From Burkholderiales bacterium (lineage in GTDB: Bacteria; Pseudomonadota; Gammaproteobacteria; Burkholderiales; Burkholderiaceae_C): a stretch of 42,319 nucleotides of DNA. The DNA lies in assembly GCA_003241965.1 (NCBI GenBank), contig QBMB01000001.1:188749-231067 (forward strand). Reading direction: 5' to 3'. The translations under genes and the position numbers were made by a program. Of this stretch, positions 40,291 to 42,319 are shown piece after piece (within the stretch, counting starts at the first letter, position 1; each line of letters starts with the position of its first letter). The notes beneath the pieces are model-generated. The model worked only from the letters and a program-made list of their open reading frames with translations. It had not been told where the DNA came from and made no database searches.

Positions 40291-42014
40291 AAACCACAAC
40301 CAATGTCAACGGCGATAGTCGCCTGATCCCTGTCTCGCAGGTCAAAACCGGCTTCAACTATCGCCGCCGCTACAACGCGGAGGCGATGGCCGAGCTGCGT
40401 GAAGACATCAAGCTCCAAGGGCTGCTGCAGCCGGTGATCGTCCGCAAACTGGATGACGGTTACCAGCTGATCGCTGGTGGACGCCGGTTCCTCGCCTTTT
40501 CGGATGTATTCGGTGAGCAGGCGGAGATCAAAGCCGAGGTGCGCGTGATGACCGATGCGGAAGCAACGGCTGTCATGCTTGCTGAGAACAACAAGCGCGA
40601 AGATCCCACGGCCATCGAAGACGCCGAAGGTGCCGCCCGCATGCTGGGGCTGTGCAACGGCGATCGCGACGAGGCCGCCCGCCGCCTGGGCTGGAACCGC
40701 AACAAACTCGACCGCCGCGCTGCATTGATGAACGCCATCCAGCCCGTGCGCGACGCCTACCTGGACGAGAAGATTCTGGTGGGCCACGTCGAGATCTTTG
40801 CTGCCCTCCGCAAGGAAGTGCAGCAGCGGGTCATCGAGATGATGCTCAAGGCAGAGCGCAAGATCATGGTCGACGAACTCCAGAAGATGGCCGAAGCTTC
40901 GCTGCAGAGCCTGGAATCTGCGATCTTCGACAAGGCCGATTGCGCGCGCTGCCAGTTCAACACTGGTGAGCAGCAGGCAATGTTCGACACCTCTTTCGGC
41001 GGCTCGCGCTGCACGAACAGAGAGTGTTTCCAGACCAAGACCGAAGGTGAGCTGCAGCTACGCGCGAAACAGCTGGCCGACACCTACCAGGTCGTGCGCA
41101 TCGTGCGTCCTGGTGACAACAACTCGGTCACCGCGGTTCGTGCACAGGGCGACAAGGGCGTGGGTGAGGAACAGGCGAAGGCCTGCCGCACCTGTGCGAG
41201 CTTCGGCGCCTGTGTCATGGGCACACCGACAGCGTTGGGCAAGGTCATCACCGATGCGTGCTTCAACACGACCTGCAACTCTGAAAAGGTCGCGGCCAAC
41301 GCGAAAGTCGTGAAGGCCGCACTGGCTGCCCAGTCGAACGAAGCTGTGAAGGTGCAACCCGCCGCCGGCGCAACGCCACCGAAGGCAGCGACAGGCAAAG
41401 CAGCTGGAAAGACCCCGGATGCCCCCAAGGCGACCCCGAAGGTGACGGCCAGCTCCGAGCAACGCACTGCAGTCAAAGAGTACCGCGAGGCCATCTGGCG
41501 CGCGATCTTCAAACGGGCAGCTGAAAAGCTGCCGGTGATGCAGAACCGAGCCCTCCTGGTGGCCATTGCGATTCACCGGCCGTCCGACATGGACAGCCAT
41601 GGGAGCCGCGATGCCATCGAGAAAGCACTGGGTACCCAGCTGCAATCCGGGCTGAACACTGAAACGCTGTTGGGCAACGTGCTCGCACTGGACCAGGCAG
41701 GCCTGGCCACCGCGCTGCAGAACCTCGCTGCCAACGTGAGCAAGACGGCATCGATCAACGACGTCACGGGCTACCTCAAGGCCTTGGACATCAAGATCGA
41801 GTCGTACTGGAAACTCAACGAGACGTTCCTGGACATCCTCACCAAGACCGAGATCGATGCCGTGTGCATTGAGCTGGGGCTGGCGGATGCGGCCGGCAAG
41901 CACTACGACAAGCTCAAGAACGGTCCCAAAAAGGACTTCGTCAAAGGCATGTTGGCGGTGGAAGGCTTCCAGTACGTGGGTGCTGTCCCAGCCCTTATGC
42001 GCTGGGGGCAGTAA
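40287..42014 (+). CDS. PRTRC-system ParB-family protein
   Basis: 575 aa. The N-terminal ParB/Srx domain is clear (IPVSQVKTGFNYRRRY, then AEAMAELREDIKLQGLLQPVIVRK and the pocket LIAGGRRFLAF), followed by the KorB-like helix-turn-helix region. The middle has two cysteine groups (CARCQFN...CTNRECF and CRTCASFGAC...CFNTTC), which mark the PRTRC ParB family and probably bind zinc. An Ala/Pro/Lys-rich linker (~360-395) precedes a helical C-terminal domain. PRTRC cassettes (ParB-related, ThiF-related) occur on plasmids and ICE-like elements; their function is unproven. GGAG at 40278 and ATG 40287 lie inside a foldable leader. Confidence 0.92.
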   Translation: METTTNVNGDSRLIPVSQVKTGFNYRRRYNAEAMAELREDIKLQGLLQPVIVRKLDDGYQLIAGGRRFLAFSDVFGEQAEIKAEVRVMTDAEATAVMLAENNKREDPTAIEDAEGAARMLGLCNGDRDEAARRLGWNRNKLDRRAALMNAIQPVRDAYLDEKILVGHVEIFAALRKEVQQRVIEMMLKAERKIMVDELQKMAEASLQSLESAIFDKADCARCQFNTGEQQAMFDTSFGGSRCTNRECFQTKTEGELQLRAKQLADTYQVVRIVRPGDNNSVTAVRAQGDKGVGEEQAKACRTCASFGACVMGTPTALGKVITDACFNTTCNSEKVAANAKVVKAALAAQSNEAVKVQPAAGATPPKAATGKAAGKTPDAPKATPKVTASSEQRTAVKEYREAIWRAIFKRAAEKLPVMQNRALLVAIAIHRPSDMDSHGSRDAIEKALGTQLQSGLNTETLLGNVLALDQAGLATALQNLAANVSKTASINDVTGYLKALDIKIESYWKLNETFLDILTKTEIDAVCIELGLADAAGKHYDKLKNGPKKDFVKGMLAVEGFQYVGAVPALMRWGQ

Positions 42015-42024
42015 GCCCAGACCC

Positions 42025-42073
42025 TGAGAGCCTCGCTCTCATCACAACCTCCTGACGGGAATCACCTTCCCGT
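42025..42073 (+). other. Two hairpins between PRTRC ParB and protein E
   Basis: TGAGAGC/GCTCTCA (42025-42041) and ACGGGAA/TTCCCGT (42055-42073) are perfect short stems in the 102-bp gap. The second is followed by a G-run, not T's, so neither is a classical terminator. They may protect or process the mRNA between the two reading frames. Confidence 0.5.
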
Positions 42074-42116
42074 TGGGGGGGTGGTCCCTGTCGCTCTTTC
42101 CTCAGAGAAAAACGAC

Positions 42117-42319
42117 ATGAACCTCTTTCAACAATTCGCTCCCCTCATCGCCGCCGGCGTGACGGTCCACCTCAAGCTCTCCGCCAATGGCGAGAACATG
42201 CAGCTGGATCTGATTCCGGTGGCCAAGGAAAACAAGGCAGGCATCAGCCTCAGCCCGAAGGCACTGGTCGCATCCGCGGCCGAGCTGGACGAGAAGCTGC
42301 CAGCCTTCCTGGAGACCTA
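42117..42319 (+). CDS. PRTRC-system protein E (partial)
   Basis: The 5' end of a gene cut by the window border: MNLFQQFAPLIAAGVTVHLKLSANGENMQLDLIP, then ISLSPKALVASAAELDEKLPAFLE, which fits the short PRTRC protein E family (opening F-PL-A-G--V-LKL, then -L-LTGTPAELD--LP-type sequence). Its position straight after PRTRC ParB is the family order. The remaining cassette members (proteins C, F, A, B and the ThiF-like enzyme) would be expected beyond the window. Confidence 0.85.
   Translation, partial: MNLFQQFAPLIAAGVTVHLKLSANGENMQLDLIPVAKENKAGISLSPKALVASAAELDEKLPAFLET

Overview
The window looks like part of a large plasmid, or a plasmid-derived element, of a Burkholderiales betaproteobacterium, probably Comamonadaceae. 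The evidence is high-GC coding sequence in the catabolic part, Burkholderiales-type acyl-CoA genes, and a plasmid backbone. The backbone has a TrfA-like initiator beside an iteron origin, a ParA/ParB pair, a TraB-like protein and the start of a PRTRC cassette. Assignment is from remembered family signatures only; no database search was possible.

Region 1 (1-11.3 kb, all + strand) is an acyl-CoA catabolic cluster. It holds the biotin-carrier end of an acyl-CoA carboxylase alpha subunit, two translationally coupled acyl-CoA dehydrogenases (the second divergent), and a MoxR ATPase with a CoxE-like VWA protein. A Nudix/metallo-beta-lactamase fusion, a PaaI-type thioesterase, an AtuA-family protein, a third acyl-CoA dehydrogenase and a TetR regulator follow. 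The set fits breakdown of a branched, terpenoid or alicyclic acyl-CoA. The TetR gene runs on into a broken glycerophosphodiesterase gene.

Region 2 (11.9-15.1 kb) is a compact operon (glutathione transferase, ChrR-like double cupin, FAD amine-oxidase-like enzyme, TetR). It sits behind a strong sigma70-type promoter with a repeat in its spacer. Region 3 (15.1-18.7 kb) is a decayed copper island: an apparent IS3-family end fused to a truncated P1B ATPase, a CopZ-like HMA protein, two small metal-related exported proteins, and a second frameshifted ATPase.

Region 4 (18.7-24.7 kb) stacks toxin-type genes: a Fic protein flanked by matching direct-repeat arrays, an HU-like protein, an AbiEi/AbiEii-like pair with a palindromic operator, and a RES toxin with its antitoxin. 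Region 5 (25.2-32.95 kb) is the replication and partition core: a large tyrosine recombinase, four 18-bp palindromes, parA-parB, an oriV with iterons, a perfect DnaA box and AT-rich 11-mers, then the TrfA-like gene.

Region 6 (32.9-42.3 kb) has a RecE-like nuclease on the minus strand facing a + strand gene train. The train holds an unknown protein, a recombination-directionality-factor-like protein, a PilP/TraP-like membrane protein, a bactofilin, an unknown protein, a lipoprotein, a TraB-like nitrilase-fold membrane protein, then PRTRC ParB behind a foldable leader and the start of PRTRC protein E. The least explained parts are the bactofilin-TraB block, the PRTRC leader, the palindromes before parA and the repeats around fic.
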